From NCBI GenBank assembly GCA_021790455.1, contig JAJYDY010000005.1, positions 1-37,506 of the forward strand: a DNA stretch of 37,506 nt. The letters are read 5' to 3'. Positions 16,091-23,572 of this stretch are shown piece by piece. The notes under the pieces are model-generated. The model ran no database searches. It had not been told where the DNA came from and was given only the letters and a program-made list of their open reading frames with translations. How positions within the stretch are numbered: position 1 is the stretch's first letter; each line of letters begins with the position of its first letter. Source of the stretch: Microcaldota archaeon. Lineage in GTDB: Archaea; Micrarchaeota; Micrarchaeia; Micrarchaeales; Micrarchaeaceae. Position numbers and translations under genes: made by a program.

Positions 16091-16282
16091 CCTAGGTTTG
16101 CAATGGGATTATTCCCGCAAATCACGGCAAAGCCGTGGGTGTAGGCCTAGGAGCCACACACTCGTCTACAGCGCTGATTAGCTCAATGAGGCAAATCAGA
16201 CATGAAATTCAGCAGCGACACCGAGTAAGGAAACCGAAACCGTGAAGCTGCGGTGCGCCAGAAATGGCATATAGTAGACGGG
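16091..16282 (+). ncRNA. Candidate structured DGR leader RNA
   Basis: No open frame explains this stretch, but it can fold well. Domain 1 is closed by CCTAGG (16091-16096) with CCTAGG (16146-16151) and holds two hairpins: TTTGC/GCAAA with inner GGGA/TCCC (16097-16121) and CACGGC-AAA-GCCGTG (16123-16137). Domain 2 is closed by a nine-pair helix, 16161-16169 with 16274-16282 (one G-U), and contains CTGATT/AATCAG (16174-16199) and CACCG/CGGTG (16219-16255). It ends ten bases before the template repeat. It likely forms part of the template RNA, serving reverse transcriptase binding or priming. The role is inferred; pairings are read directly. Confidence 0.55.
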
Positions 16283-16291
16283 TTACCGTTG

Positions 16292-16382
16292 GGCCTCTGG
16301 TCCGCGACTTCAACAACTACGACAACAGGAACAGGCGGAACGTCAACGCGAACAGCAGGCAGGACAGCCGTTTCGAAATGGC
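16292..16382 (+). repeat. DGR template repeat (TR)
   Basis: The non-mutated donor copy, 91 bases, 498 bases downstream of the variable repeat. It contains 27 adenines, many in AAC codons (TTC AAC AAC TAC GAC AAC), typical of templates built to vary. Read in the target frame it stays open past the repeat to a TGA that overlaps the reverse transcriptase ATG. It would be transcribed with the structured leader and copied by the adjacent reverse transcriptase with errors at A. Confidence 0.93.
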
Positions 16383-16415
16383 TTCGGCTTACACCTTGGG
16401 TTTCGTGGTAATCGC

Positions 16416-17468
16416 ATGAAAACCTACAGGAATCTGTACGGTCGGCTATGTTCCTATGATAACCTTAGGCTGGCTTGGACGAAGGCAAGGCAGAGGAAGA
16501 CGCAGAGGGAATATGTAATTGAATTCGAGTCCAATCTTGAAGGCAATATAAAAGAGCTTCAATACGAGCTTGAAACGCAGATTTATTCTCCGGCTCCGTT
16601 AACCGTATTCATCGTAAGAGACCCGAAGACCAGGAAGATAAGCGCATCGCATTTCAGGGACAGAGTAGTGCATCATGCGTTATGCAATGTAATAGCGCCT
16701 ATTTTTGAAAAAGATTTCATACATGACTCCTTTGCAAATCAGATTGATAAAGGAACCCACAAAGCGATATTGAGATACGAAGCGTTCGTGAGGAAAGTTG
16801 CGATCGTAAAACGGCGCGGGGCGGAAAATTTACATGGTTTTGTACTTAAGGCGGACGTGAGGCATTATTTCGATTCAATCAATCATGATATTCTTCTAGG
16901 CATAATCAAAAGAAAGATAAAAGATGATGAGGTAATCTCGCTTATAGAGATCATCCTAAAGAACCATAAGCCGGAGATAGACGGGGTTGGGATTCCGTTA
17001 GGCAATCTGACTTCACAGTTTTTCGCTAACGTCTACCTAAATGAACTTGACTGGTTTGTAAAGCACAAACTAAAAGTAAAGTATTACATCAGGTACGTAG
17101 ACGATTTTGTAATTATACACAGAGATAAACAAGCGCTAGAAAATTGGAAGACTGAGATTGATAGGTTTCTTAGAGAAAACTTGGAAGTCGAGCTTCATCC
17201 AGAAAAGTCTAGGATCATCCCACTTACGAATGGGGTAACCTTTCTTGGATTCAGGATATTCTATCAGCATAGATTACTGAAAAAGAGCAATGTAAATCGT
17301 GTTTGGAAACGGTTGAAGGTATTTGAGAGGCGATACAGAGATGGAACCGTGACTGATGCAGAGATAAAAGAGAGTGTTAACGGTTGGTTGGCTTATGCAA
17401 AGTTCGCCGACACCTACAAACTGCGGAAAAAGGTATCCAACCGCGCCGTTCAGATTCTGCGGATCTGA
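16416..17468 (+). CDS. DGR reverse transcriptase
   Basis: A 350-residue reverse transcriptase of the DGR clade. RT3 is LKADVRHYFDSINHDIL (first catalytic Asp near residue 147); RT4 is GIPLGNLTSQFFANVYLNEL (192-211), where DGR enzymes carry [IL]GNxTSQ in place of QGxxxSP of group II introns; RT5 is YVDD (227-230) after YYIR. No maturase or endonuclease domain follows, and length fits the family. The ATG at 16416 overlaps the end of the open frame of the template. No Avd-like accessory protein gene is visible nearby; the closest candidate for a partner is the upstream structured RNA. Codon use is more AT-rich than its neighbours, suggesting transfer. Confidence 0.95.
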   Translation: MKTYRNLYGRLCSYDNLRLAWTKARQRKTQREYVIEFESNLEGNIKELQYELETQIYSPAPLTVFIVRDPKTRKISASHFRDRVVHHALCNVIAPIFEKDFIHDSFANQIDKGTHKAILRYEAFVRKVAIVKRRGAENLHGFVLKADVRHYFDSINHDILLGIIKRKIKDDEVISLIEIILKNHKPEIDGVGIPLGNLTSQFFANVYLNELDWFVKHKLKVKYYIRYVDDFVIIHRDKQALENWKTEIDRFLRENLEVELHPEKSRIIPLTNGVTFLGFRIFYQHRLLKKSNVNRVWKRLKVFERRYRDGTVTDAEIKESVNGWLAYAKFADTYKLRKKVSNRAVQILRI

Positions 17469-17586
17469 ACCTTACCTGCTTATATGGCTCAATCGCCTAA
17501 TTCTAGAAACCATGTTCGAATCCGTGCTTTGGTTATTGGTGCTCAAATGAAAAAATCATGCAAAACATTCCATTTTCATAATCGTT

Positions 17587-17671
17587 TTGCCGATGGCGGA
17601 GCCCGGCCAAACGCGCTAGGTTCAGGGCCTAGTCCTTTAGGGGCTCGAGAGTCCGAATCTCTCCCATTTCA
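17587..17671 (+). tRNA. tRNA-Leu(CAG)-like sequence with unpaired acceptor stem, probably a relic
   Basis: From position 8 on, this looks like an archaeal tRNA-Leu: T8, D-stem GCG/CGC, D-loop GAGCCCGGCCAAA, anticodon stem CTAGG/CCTAG with loop TTCAGGG (anticodon CAG), long variable arm TCCTTTAGGGGCTC and T-stem GAGAG/CTCTC. Two things are wrong: the 7 bases at the 5' end (17587-17593) do not pair with CCATTTC at 17664-17670, and T-loop position 55 is C in TCCGAAT. It is thus a damaged or 3'-displaced tRNA, possibly left by integration of an element at a tRNA gene. It stands 118 bases after the reverse transcriptase gene. Confidence 0.45.
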
Positions 17672-17831
17672 AATGCGGTAAGCGGCGCGCCAGCCGCGAT
17701 GCGCTCCCCCTACCCTGCTCAAAAACTTGAGGCCAGCTGGCGCTTTCGGCATGTCTATGCCCTTTCCAGATTCGATTCCGTCGCCTTCCTAGAATATCTT
17801 CAATTGTCCGCCGTTGGTATTCTCTATGCCG

Positions 17832-17963
17832 CTAATCTGTGCTGATCTCCCTTGCGATATTCGGCCTCTCCTTTATGAGGACCCTGCTACCGCAGTAGGT
17901 GCACCTTATGAACTGGTCAATTAGCTTGACCTTCCTTCCGCATCTTGAACAAGCGTATCCCAT
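17832..17963 (-). CDS. rpoP: DNA-directed RNA polymerase subunit P (Rpo12)
   Basis: A 43-residue protein. It begins MGYACSRCGRKVKLID, continues QFIRCTYCGSRVLIKERP, giving the paired CxxC zinc site and the closing CGSRxxxKERP signature of archaeal RpoP/Rpb12. It is below the size used by most ORF callers. A GTGTGATAAA upstream supplies a GTGA ribosome site. It is the last recognised gene of the exosome superoperon, the usual place in archaea (after eL43). Confidence 0.88.
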   Translation of the reverse strand: MGYACSRCGRKVKLIDQFIRCTYCGSRVLIKERPNIAREISTD

Positions 17964-17994
17964 TTTATCACACCTTTATCATAATCAGTAATAT

Positions 17995-18357
17995 TTAGAA
18001 CTTTGCCTGGGCTTTCAGCCACTTCGCGAAGTCCTTGTGCAGGCTGCTCTTGGTGGTGTCTATTATCTTAATCTTCATCTCAGCCTTGTAGTTCTCGTCG
18101 TTGAGGGTGAGCACCGGCGAATATCTATCCAGCTTCGCGAACTGCACCTCTGACCAGTGCACCTTCCCGGCAAGGTAGTCCTTAACTATGTCCCTCGTCC
18201 ACGGCATCGAGTTGAACGTGAAGAGTATTCCGTCGCACCAGTAGAGCGGATAGTTTCCCGCCGGCGTAATCCTGCTCCTCAGCAGGTCATCCCTGTCGAC
18301 AGCTATGAACTCGTGGACTACCACTTCCTTAATCGGTGAATAACTTATTGCTACCAA
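17995..18357 (-). CDS. Unknown protein between eL43 and RpoP genes
   Basis: 120 residues from TTG 18357 (alternative GTG at 18324). The longer frame upstream overlaps the eL43 gene in another frame and is a shadow. The protein starts VAISYSPIKEVVVHEFIAVD, has a WCDGILFTFNSMPWTRDIVKDY middle and ends KDFAKWLKAQAKF. It has no recognised motif and no signal peptide. In other archaea this slot carries RpoP, Pcc1 or prefoldin, none of which it resembles. Co-transcription with core RNA machinery suggests a role there, but this is inference. Confidence 0.6.
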   Translation of the reverse strand: MVAISYSPIKEVVVHEFIAVDRDDLLRSRITPAGNYPLYWCDGILFTFNSMPWTRDIVKDYLAGKVHWSEVQFAKLDRYSPVLTLNDENYKAEMKIKIIDTTKSSLHKDFAKWLKAQAKF

Positions 18358-18365
18358 AGAATCAC

Positions 18366-18605
18366 TTATTGCTTGCTTATGCCCTCGATGAGCCTTCTCG
18401 CTACCTCTCCTTCCGGAGTTGTCATCGTGTACGCGCCTCCTGCATATGTAGCGTTGCAGTGCCTGCACCTCCATATGCTCGTGCTTATCCTCTTTACACT
18501 CATCTTCCCGCAAGCCTCGCACTTGTAGAAAGCCTGCTTCTTCTGCTTGACTCCTGCGGCTCTCTTCCTCATGCTTGCTCCGTACCTTATACTAGCGTTT
18601 GCCAT
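18366..18605 (-). CDS. rpl37ae: 50S ribosomal protein eL43 (L37Ae)
   Basis: A 79-residue protein with the family's basic N-terminus (SIRYGASMRKRAAGVKQK) and a zinc ribbon CEAC (residues 34-37) and CRHC (52-55), then NATYAGGAYTMTTPEG. This matches eL43 over its full length. It lies between rrp42 and an unknown gene in the superoperon. A GTGATAACATG arrangement at its start is the standard ribosome site here. Confidence 0.93.
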   Translation of the reverse strand: MANASIRYGASMRKRAAGVKQKKQAFYKCEACGKMSVKRISTSIWRCRHCNATYAGGAYTMTTPEGEVARRLIEGISKQ

Positions 18606-18614
18606 GTTATCACT

Positions 18615-19403
18615 TCACTTTCCTGCTGCCTGCTCTATGACTTTCTTGAGCTCATCATATTTAGACAACGAAACATCTACAAGGTTTTCTATCTCCTTCG
18701 GGGAGAAGCTGCCTCCGAGGCCCTTCTGCATTGCCCTGACTACAGTCCCATCGTTTGCTATCGTGACCCTCGCGCTCGCCGCGTTCTCCTCGTGCATGTT
18801 TGGGTCTAGGAGTATGGTTTTGTCCACCTTCGCGAAAGTTGTCGATGCTGCAAGCCTGTTTATCTTGAGGGGCTCATTCCTTTCGGTGTAGACTCCCTCG
18901 CCGTTCTCGTACTTCGGAATCTTCGCGCTTGCAAGAGCTGCCATTGCAGCCATCATGCTCGCGTCGAACAGGTTGCCATTGTAGTTGAGCACATACAGGT
19001 CTATGAACGCAGTCCATGCCTTGCCTTCCTCTATGAAGAGGCCGGAGAGGTCTATTGTTTCGGCTGCCCTGATGCCCCTGTCTACCACCCTTGACAGCTC
19101 TATCGATAACGGGCTCGGCGGGCCAGGCTCGAAGTCAGCGTGCGCGAGCGGCAGCAGCTCGGAAGAAACCATAAGGTTCCCCTGTGTAGGCGTGTCCTCC
19201 ATAGGTTCCTCGACCTGCAGCTTTACAGCCGCGAGCACCCTTGTTGCGCCAAGGTCTATCTGTGCAGACCCCTCAGCGTGGTCGATGATGTTTGTCGCCA
19301 GCTTTATCTGCCTGAACTCCATCAGCTTCCTTCCATCCTCTCTTACGTTCTTGAGCAAGAGCTCCTTTACGTAGCTTACCTTTACAATATCAAATCCTTC
19401 CAT
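18615..19403 (-). CDS. rrp42: Exosome complex component Rrp42
   Basis: A 262-residue RNase PH-fold subunit that forms the hexameric ring with Rrp41. It has the archaeal Rrp42 features: LLLKNVREDGRKLMEFRQI at the N-terminus, a TRVLAAVKLQVEEP strand, SIELSRVVDRGIRAAETIDLSGL and an MMAAMAALASAKIP segment. As in other Rrp42 proteins the phosphorolytic aspartates of Rrp41 are missing, but it contributes RNA-binding residues. It abuts Rrp41 directly. Confidence 0.96.
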   Translation of the reverse strand: MEGFDIVKVSYVKELLLKNVREDGRKLMEFRQIKLATNIIDHAEGSAQIDLGATRVLAAVKLQVEEPMEDTPTQGNLMVSSELLPLAHADFEPGPPSPLSIELSRVVDRGIRAAETIDLSGLFIEEGKAWTAFIDLYVLNYNGNLFDASMMAAMAALASAKIPKYENGEGVYTERNEPLKINRLAASTTFAKVDKTILLDPNMHEENAASARVTIANDGTVVRAMQKGLGGSFSPKEIENLVDVSLSKYDELKKVIEQAAGK

Positions 19404-20147
19404 TCAAACACCGTTTCCATTTTCTCTTCCTTCGTATACTCTCTGCAATGCCTCCTTCTGCACCTGCGATATTGTCTTCCCTGCGTCGAGCACCATCTGG
19501 AGACCCTTGTGCAGCTGCTCCCTCGTGAGGCTTCCATCCATCTGCACCAGCACCAGGTCGTTGTTCCTCGGCGATACTGCCGTCGGCATGTCGCAGTCGG
19601 AATAGTTATCCTCTATCATGTTGAGGTCAAGGATGAGGTCCTCCCCAACCTTCCCGAACGATACCGCGTATATCAGGTCCTTCATATGTATGCCTGCGCT
19701 CGCCATCGCGACAGCGGCTGCGGTTATCCCCGCTGCCCTTGTCCCTCCGTCGCTCTGCAGTATCTCGATGAATATGTCTATCTCGCTGGCAGGATAGTCG
19801 TGCAGCATAGTCACGCTTTCGAACGCCTCCCTTGTGACCTTCGATATCTCTATCGCGCGCCTGTTGGGCCCGCTCCTGCTGTGCTCCCCCATCGATGAGA
19901 ACGGCGCCATAGAGTATTTGCACTTTATTATCGCCTTCACAGGGTCCTGCACATGCTTCGGCATCGCCTCCTTCGGCCCGTAGACCGCAGCGAGCACCTT
20001 GTTGTTCCCCCATTCCAGGTAAGCCGATCCGTCAGCGTTCTTGAGGACCGAAGCCTCTATCTTCAGCGGCCTCAGCTGGTTGAGATCCCTTCCATCTAGT
20101 CTTTTGCCGTCAACTATCAGCTGCGGCCTGTTTGATTTGTCAGCCAT
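19404..20147 (-). CDS. rrp41: Exosome complex exonuclease Rrp41
   Basis: A 247-residue catalytic RNase PH-like subunit that degrades RNA 3'-5' with phosphate, or adds tails with ADP. DGKRLDGRDLNQLRPL opens the domain; HSRSGPNRRAIEISKV gives the RNA/phosphate-binding arginines; DGGTRAAGITAAAVAMASAG and the acidic DNYSDCDMPTAVSP carry the active-site residues. It works in a trimer of heterodimers with Rrp42, capped by Rrp4. The start at 20147 is four bases after the Rrp4 stop. Confidence 0.97.
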   Translation of the reverse strand: MADKSNRPQLIVDGKRLDGRDLNQLRPLKIEASVLKNADGSAYLEWGNNKVLAAVYGPKEAMPKHVQDPVKAIIKCKYSMAPFSSMGEHSRSGPNRRAIEISKVTREAFESVTMLHDYPASEIDIFIEILQSDGGTRAAGITAAAVAMASAGIHMKDLIYAVSFGKVGEDLILDLNMIEDNYSDCDMPTAVSPRNNDLVLVQMDGSLTREQLHKGLQMVLDAGKTISQVQKEALQRVYEGRENGNGV

Positions 20148-20151
20148 TATA

Positions 20152-20772
20152 TCACTTGCTTGTAGTTTGTGTTTGTTCTTCTAGCATCTGCTTTATCTTC
20201 TCCGTTAAACCGGATAGGTGCGCTTCGCTCTCTATCTTCCTTATCGCTTCGGTTGCAAGTGGCACGTTTGCTCCCTTCAGCCATATTATTCCGTTGTTGC
20301 CTACGGAGATGTTGCACTTTGTGAACTTTGATATCTGCTCTATCATGGTGTTGGCCTTTCCTATGATCCTCGGGACCTTCGTAGGCTTCACCTCAAGTAT
20401 TGTCCCTCCAAAAAGAACACGCGGCCTCCAGAGGATTAGAGTCCTCCTGTCCTCTATGTCCTTTACCTCCGCCTCTATCACATCTCCGGGCTTGTAAGCC
20501 TCCCTGTCGAACTTGCTCCCTATGAGTATGCTTCGCGTGAAGTGCGATAGGTCTATCTCGTATACCGCATTCCTTGAGTTGACCACTATGCCGACCACTA
20601 TGTCGCCTATCCTTGGCTGCCATATCCCCTCGAGCGGGATTACCTGGCGTTTCTCGCTTTCGTAGAATCCGAGGACCTTCGCAAAGGTCTTTCCGTTCTC
20701 AACATAAGTGTTATCAAGCCTCACCGGCTCGCTCGCTATCATCTCTCCTGGTATTACTAATTGTCTTGGCAT
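20152..20772 (-). CDS. rrp4: Exosome complex RNA-binding protein Rrp4
   Basis: A 206-residue cap subunit. It has the N-terminal domain (VIPGEMIASEP, YVENGKTFAKVLGF), an S1 domain (GDIVVGIVVNSRNAVYEIDL) and a KH domain with the GxxG-containing KVPRIIGKANTM followed by ISVGNNGIIWLKG. It sits on the Rrp41/42 ring and binds substrate RNA. It lies between sdo1 and rrp41 in the canonical order. Confidence 0.96.
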   Translation of the reverse strand: MPRQLVIPGEMIASEPVRLDNTYVENGKTFAKVLGFYESEKRQVIPLEGIWQPRIGDIVVGIVVNSRNAVYEIDLSHFTRSILIGSKFDREAYKPGDVIEAEVKDIEDRRTLILWRPRVLFGGTILEVKPTKVPRIIGKANTMIEQISKFTKCNISVGNNGIIWLKGANVPLATEAIRKIESEAHLSGLTEKIKQMLEEQTQTTSK

Positions 20773-20782
20773 ATTTCCACCA

Positions 20783-21472
20783 TCACTTGCTTTCCAGCAT
20801 CTTTGTAATCGCTTTTCCTTGTGTCGCCTTGTTTATCCTGTCGAAGAACTCCGACTGCATCCCTGCGGGGAATTCCACTACCGCCTTCAGGCTCCCGTTA
20901 GCGAGCCATTCCTCCCCCTTGAGCCCGTACTGCTTTAGTATCCCGTAGCATCTGTTTGCTGATTCCGCAGGGAGTATGACCTCGATCCTCGCTGTTGTGA
21001 ACTTTATTGGCAGGATCGCCCTGAGCTTTTCGACGACTATCTCGACCTGCTCGGACACGTTCTTGAACGGGTCTATCGATATCCTCGCCTCCTTCATCGC
21101 GTTCTCTATCCTGAGCGGCGGGTTCGGCGCGTTCGTTCTCGGGTCTATCGAGTTCCTGGCTATTATGTCGATGATCTGCTTCCTTTTTTCCTCTGTCATC
21201 TTTGCTCTCTGTTCTGTCGTGATTGGGACGTCCCCCTTCTTCAGCATTATCTCGACTACCTTCGCAAGCTCCGTAGTCCCAAAGGCCTTCTTCATCTTCT
21301 CCTCGCTGGCCCTCTCCCCGTTGTTCGCGTCCTTGAATACGTCCTCTGCCTCAAGTACGCTTAGGGGATCCTGCCTCTTGCCCGTTATATACTCGTAAGC
21401 CATGTCTGAATTGACGAGTATCTCGAACTCATCTCCAGCGTGCTTGTACTTCACTATGACTGTTTTTGACAT
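20783..21472 (-). CDS. sdo1: Ribosome maturation protein SBDS (Sdo1)
   Basis: A 229-residue three-domain SBDS protein involved in 50S subunit maturation and release of aIF6. The N-terminal FYSH domain is seen as VIVKYKHAGDEFEILVNSD and DPLSVLEAEDVFKDAN. The middle helical domain is KMTEEKRKQIIDIIARNSIDPRT, and the C-terminal ferredoxin-like domain ends the chain. It lies between psmA and rrp4, the conserved archaeal arrangement. Confidence 0.95.
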   Translation of the reverse strand: MSKTVIVKYKHAGDEFEILVNSDMAYEYITGKRQDPLSVLEAEDVFKDANNGERASEEKMKKAFGTTELAKVVEIMLKKGDVPITTEQRAKMTEEKRKQIIDIIARNSIDPRTNAPNPPLRIENAMKEARISIDPFKNVSEQVEIVVEKLRAILPIKFTTARIEVILPAESANRCYGILKQYGLKGEEWLANGSLKAVVEFPAGMQSEFFDRINKATQGKAITKMLESK

Positions 21473-21505
21473 TTTACCACAGAAAAGGAAAAAGAAATAT
21501 GAAAA

Positions 21506-22198
21506 TCAAAGCATCTTTGCGATCTCGTCAGGGGTGTACTGTTTGAAGCCCATCTTTTTTGATATGACGGCGACGTCGAGGCTGTCCTGGGTCAGCTTTC
21601 CGGCGACTTTCTTCATGACTCCGAGGGCGAGGTGCAGCCCATCATCGAGCGCCATGTTCTCCTTGTACTCCCTCATTATAAGCTCCTGCGCAGCCTGCTT
21701 TCCGGCTCCAATCGCATCAGCCTTGTATCCCAGGAACGATGCGCCGGCATCTATCTCGAAAAGCTTCGGGATCTTGTCGAAACCTCCGAGAAGGAGCGAG
21801 ATTGCGTAAGGCCTCATGCCTGCATACTGGGTGAAGACCTGCATCTCCTCAGCTATGTCGCGGGCCACTGTCTCGACGCTTTCCGTCTCGTCGTACAGCA
21901 TCCTGTGCGACTGCGTCTTGTGCCTCATTATGTTTATGAGGTGGAGCCCGTCGGAGACGAGGCCGGAGTAAGTCGCGCCTATGTTCGCGTCTATCTTGAA
22001 TATCTTCTGCACTGTAGCAGGTATGGCAAGAGGCTCTGTTATGTTCTTGTGCGCGACCAGCGCAACAGCGTCCGCAGCTATGAGCCCTATCGATGTGGCT
22101 CCCTTCCTTACTGCTTCCCTCGCGTAGTCCACCTGGAACAGCCTTCCGTCTGGGCTGAACATCGCACCTCTGTCATAAGCCTGTATGTTTGGATACAT
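21506..22198 (-). CDS. psmA: Proteasome alpha subunit
   Basis: A 230-residue 20S proteasome alpha subunit that gates the barrel. YDRGAMFSPDGRLFQVDYAREAVRKG is the family's N-terminal signature; VALVAHKNITEPLA, IGATYSGLVSD and GADAIGAGKQ-type stretches follow. There is no catalytic threonine, as expected. The upstream frame is longer, but the ATG at 22198 (MYPNIQAYDRG) has GGTGGA just before it and gives the usual N-terminus. It heads the exosome superoperon. Confidence 0.95.
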   Translation of the reverse strand: MYPNIQAYDRGAMFSPDGRLFQVDYAREAVRKGATSIGLIAADAVALVAHKNITEPLAIPATVQKIFKIDANIGATYSGLVSDGLHLINIMRHKTQSHRMLYDETESVETVARDIAEEMQVFTQYAGMRPYAISLLLGGFDKIPKLFEIDAGASFLGYKADAIGAGKQAAQELIMREYKENMALDDGLHLALGVMKKVAGKLTQDSLDVAVISKKMGFKQYTPDEIAKML

Positions 22199-22286
22199 TA
22201 TTCCACCAATTATTGAACGTAATGTTGATGAAGCTATAGTCTGAAGATTGCTCTTCAAAACAAGATAGTATTATTACTAATACAGC

Positions 22287-22294
22287 CTTAAAAA
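22287..22294 (-). promoter_or_regulatory. Probable TATA box of the proteasome-exosome superoperon
   Basis: The minus strand reads TTTTTAAG, with purine-rich bases before it, about 90 bases ahead of psmA. It would start transcription near 22264 with a leader of about 66 bases. This is a weaker assignment than the leaderless promoters nearby. Confidence 0.35.
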
Positions 22295-22312
22295 GGTTTT
22301 GTTTTTCCTGCT

Positions 22313-23533
22313 TTAGCGCTGCTCCCTGATGCCCCCCCTGAGGAAGTAGACGACGCCGGCAGCCAGGATTATCCCGCCGCTGAGGCTGAGGATAGGCCCA
22401 AGGCTTGCAAGGAACGCCAACGCGGCGCTGCCGAAGAGCCATTCCCTCCTTGGAATAGTGTGCTCAAGCTTCAACCTTTTAGATATGAGTTTCACCCACG
22501 CCCATGCAACGAGGACGCTGACCGATATGAGCAGCAGCGATCCGAGCACTGCATGAAGCCATTCCGGCACCTGCACTATGTTAGTACTGGAAAGCTGGAG
22601 CCGGCTGCTGGCTGTGCCAAGATAGTTGAAGTAAGCTGCATAGCTGCCTACTCCATAAGGAGCGGGGTAAGCCAACGGGAATATGCTGTCAGCAAGCAGG
22701 TATACGATCCCCCCGTTCATGGAGGGAGGCCCAAAAGACTGCGGCGTGTAAGAAGCCCAGATGCTGTTGTTGCCACCGTTTGCAATGAGAATGACCGTGA
22801 AAACCACACCGATCAGCAGACCTGCGATAATAGAAGAGAACAGCGCCGGAAAGAGATATGGTATAGGTATCCTCTTCCCGCTTCCGTGGAACAGCTTGAG
22901 CACCGCTTTCCTCTGCGCCTTCATGGACTTGAAGACACGATACACCAGCAGGAACACTATTACAGTGAGCACCGCAGGCGCGAAGCCTATTATTGCACTG
23001 GCGAGGGCAGAGTTCGCTGCTGTGGATCCAGCAGCCAACGTACCCGCAGCGCCCAAGGCAAGGAAATACACGCTTATCAGGAAGTTGAGCGCGAACGAAG
23101 CGACAAGAAACAGGTTTATCCCGGATGCTATCCCTTTCTTCAGCGAATAGTGGTCAAGCAGGACCATGAGCGCTCCAAAGAAAGCGAACTGCACTGCCAG
23201 GAGGACAGCGGAATACTGCGAATAAAAAAGTGCGTCAATTACAGAGTATATGACAACGAATGCGAGGGCTATCACGTTTCTTCCGTCAAGGAATTTGATC
23301 GATTCCCTGCCCTTCTCCTTCTGGACATAGCCAAGGCCGTAAAACAGCATAGCAAAAGTAGTCACTAGGGTGAGCGCCTGGAATCCTCCGAACCCTGCCC
23401 CTGGGGCGAAGGGGAATGTGGATGCAAGCGTGGCATAGCCAAACGGCTGTATCCATAATAGGAGAAATGCTATCGCCGCCACAGCAACAGCGATCCGCAC
23501 CTTCTTTTCAGAGAGCAGCTTTCCAAAGTCCAT
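22313..23533 (-). CDS. Second, divergent SecY-like translocase paralogue
   Basis: A 406-residue polytopic membrane protein with about ten hydrophobic segments. It aligns with the SecY at 3258-4703: GKRIPIPYLFPALFSS parallels GGRLPIPFLYVSVLPV, SGINLFLVASFALNFLIS parallels SGINIFIAAGVSYSI, and NGGIVYLLADSIFPLAYPAPYG parallels GGLLYLISPVFPSPYPSPYG, including YGAYFNYL/YAAYFNYL. It is about 75 residues shorter and has lost the conserved GIGPIVLSSIVLQLL plug-helix segment and the TGQSPKEM loop, where ribosome contacts are made. It could serve a specialised secretion route. A TATA box at 23554 predicts a leaderless start. Confidence 0.8.
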   Translation of the reverse strand: MDFGKLLSEKKVRIAVAVAAIAFLLLWIQPFGYATLASTFPFAPGAGFGGFQALTLVTTFAMLFYGLGYVQKEKGRESIKFLDGRNVIALAFVVIYSVIDALFYSQYSAVLLAVQFAFFGALMVLLDHYSLKKGIASGINLFLVASFALNFLISVYFLALGAAGTLAAGSTAANSALASAIIGFAPAVLTVIVFLLVYRVFKSMKAQRKAVLKLFHGSGKRIPIPYLFPALFSSIIAGLLIGVVFTVILIANGGNNSIWASYTPQSFGPPSMNGGIVYLLADSIFPLAYPAPYGVGSYAAYFNYLGTASSRLQLSSTNIVQVPEWLHAVLGSLLLISVSVLVAWAWVKLISKRLKLEHTIPRREWLFGSAALAFLASLGPILSLSGGIILAAGVVYFLRGGIREQR

Positions 23534-23553
23534 ACTACTGATTAAGGAGACGG

Positions 23554-23561
23554 GTATAAAT
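23554..23561 (-). promoter_or_regulatory. TATA box for the SecY-like gene
   Basis: The minus strand reads TTTATACC, 21-28 bases before the ATG at 23533, so the transcript is predicted leaderless. Confidence 0.5.
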
Positions 23562-23572
23562 CGGTATCTGGT

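Noticed and set aside
17484-17530. A complete second tRNA gene with a GTTCGAATCC B-box
   Set aside because: The T-stem and acceptor bases around the B-box do not pair, and the anticodon arm is not convincing. It is at best a decayed fragment and is mentioned only with the tRNA-Leu-like relic.
22199-22258. Longer proteasome alpha subunit start
   Set aside because: GGTGGA before the ATG at 22198 and the family's usual N-terminus both favour the shorter form.
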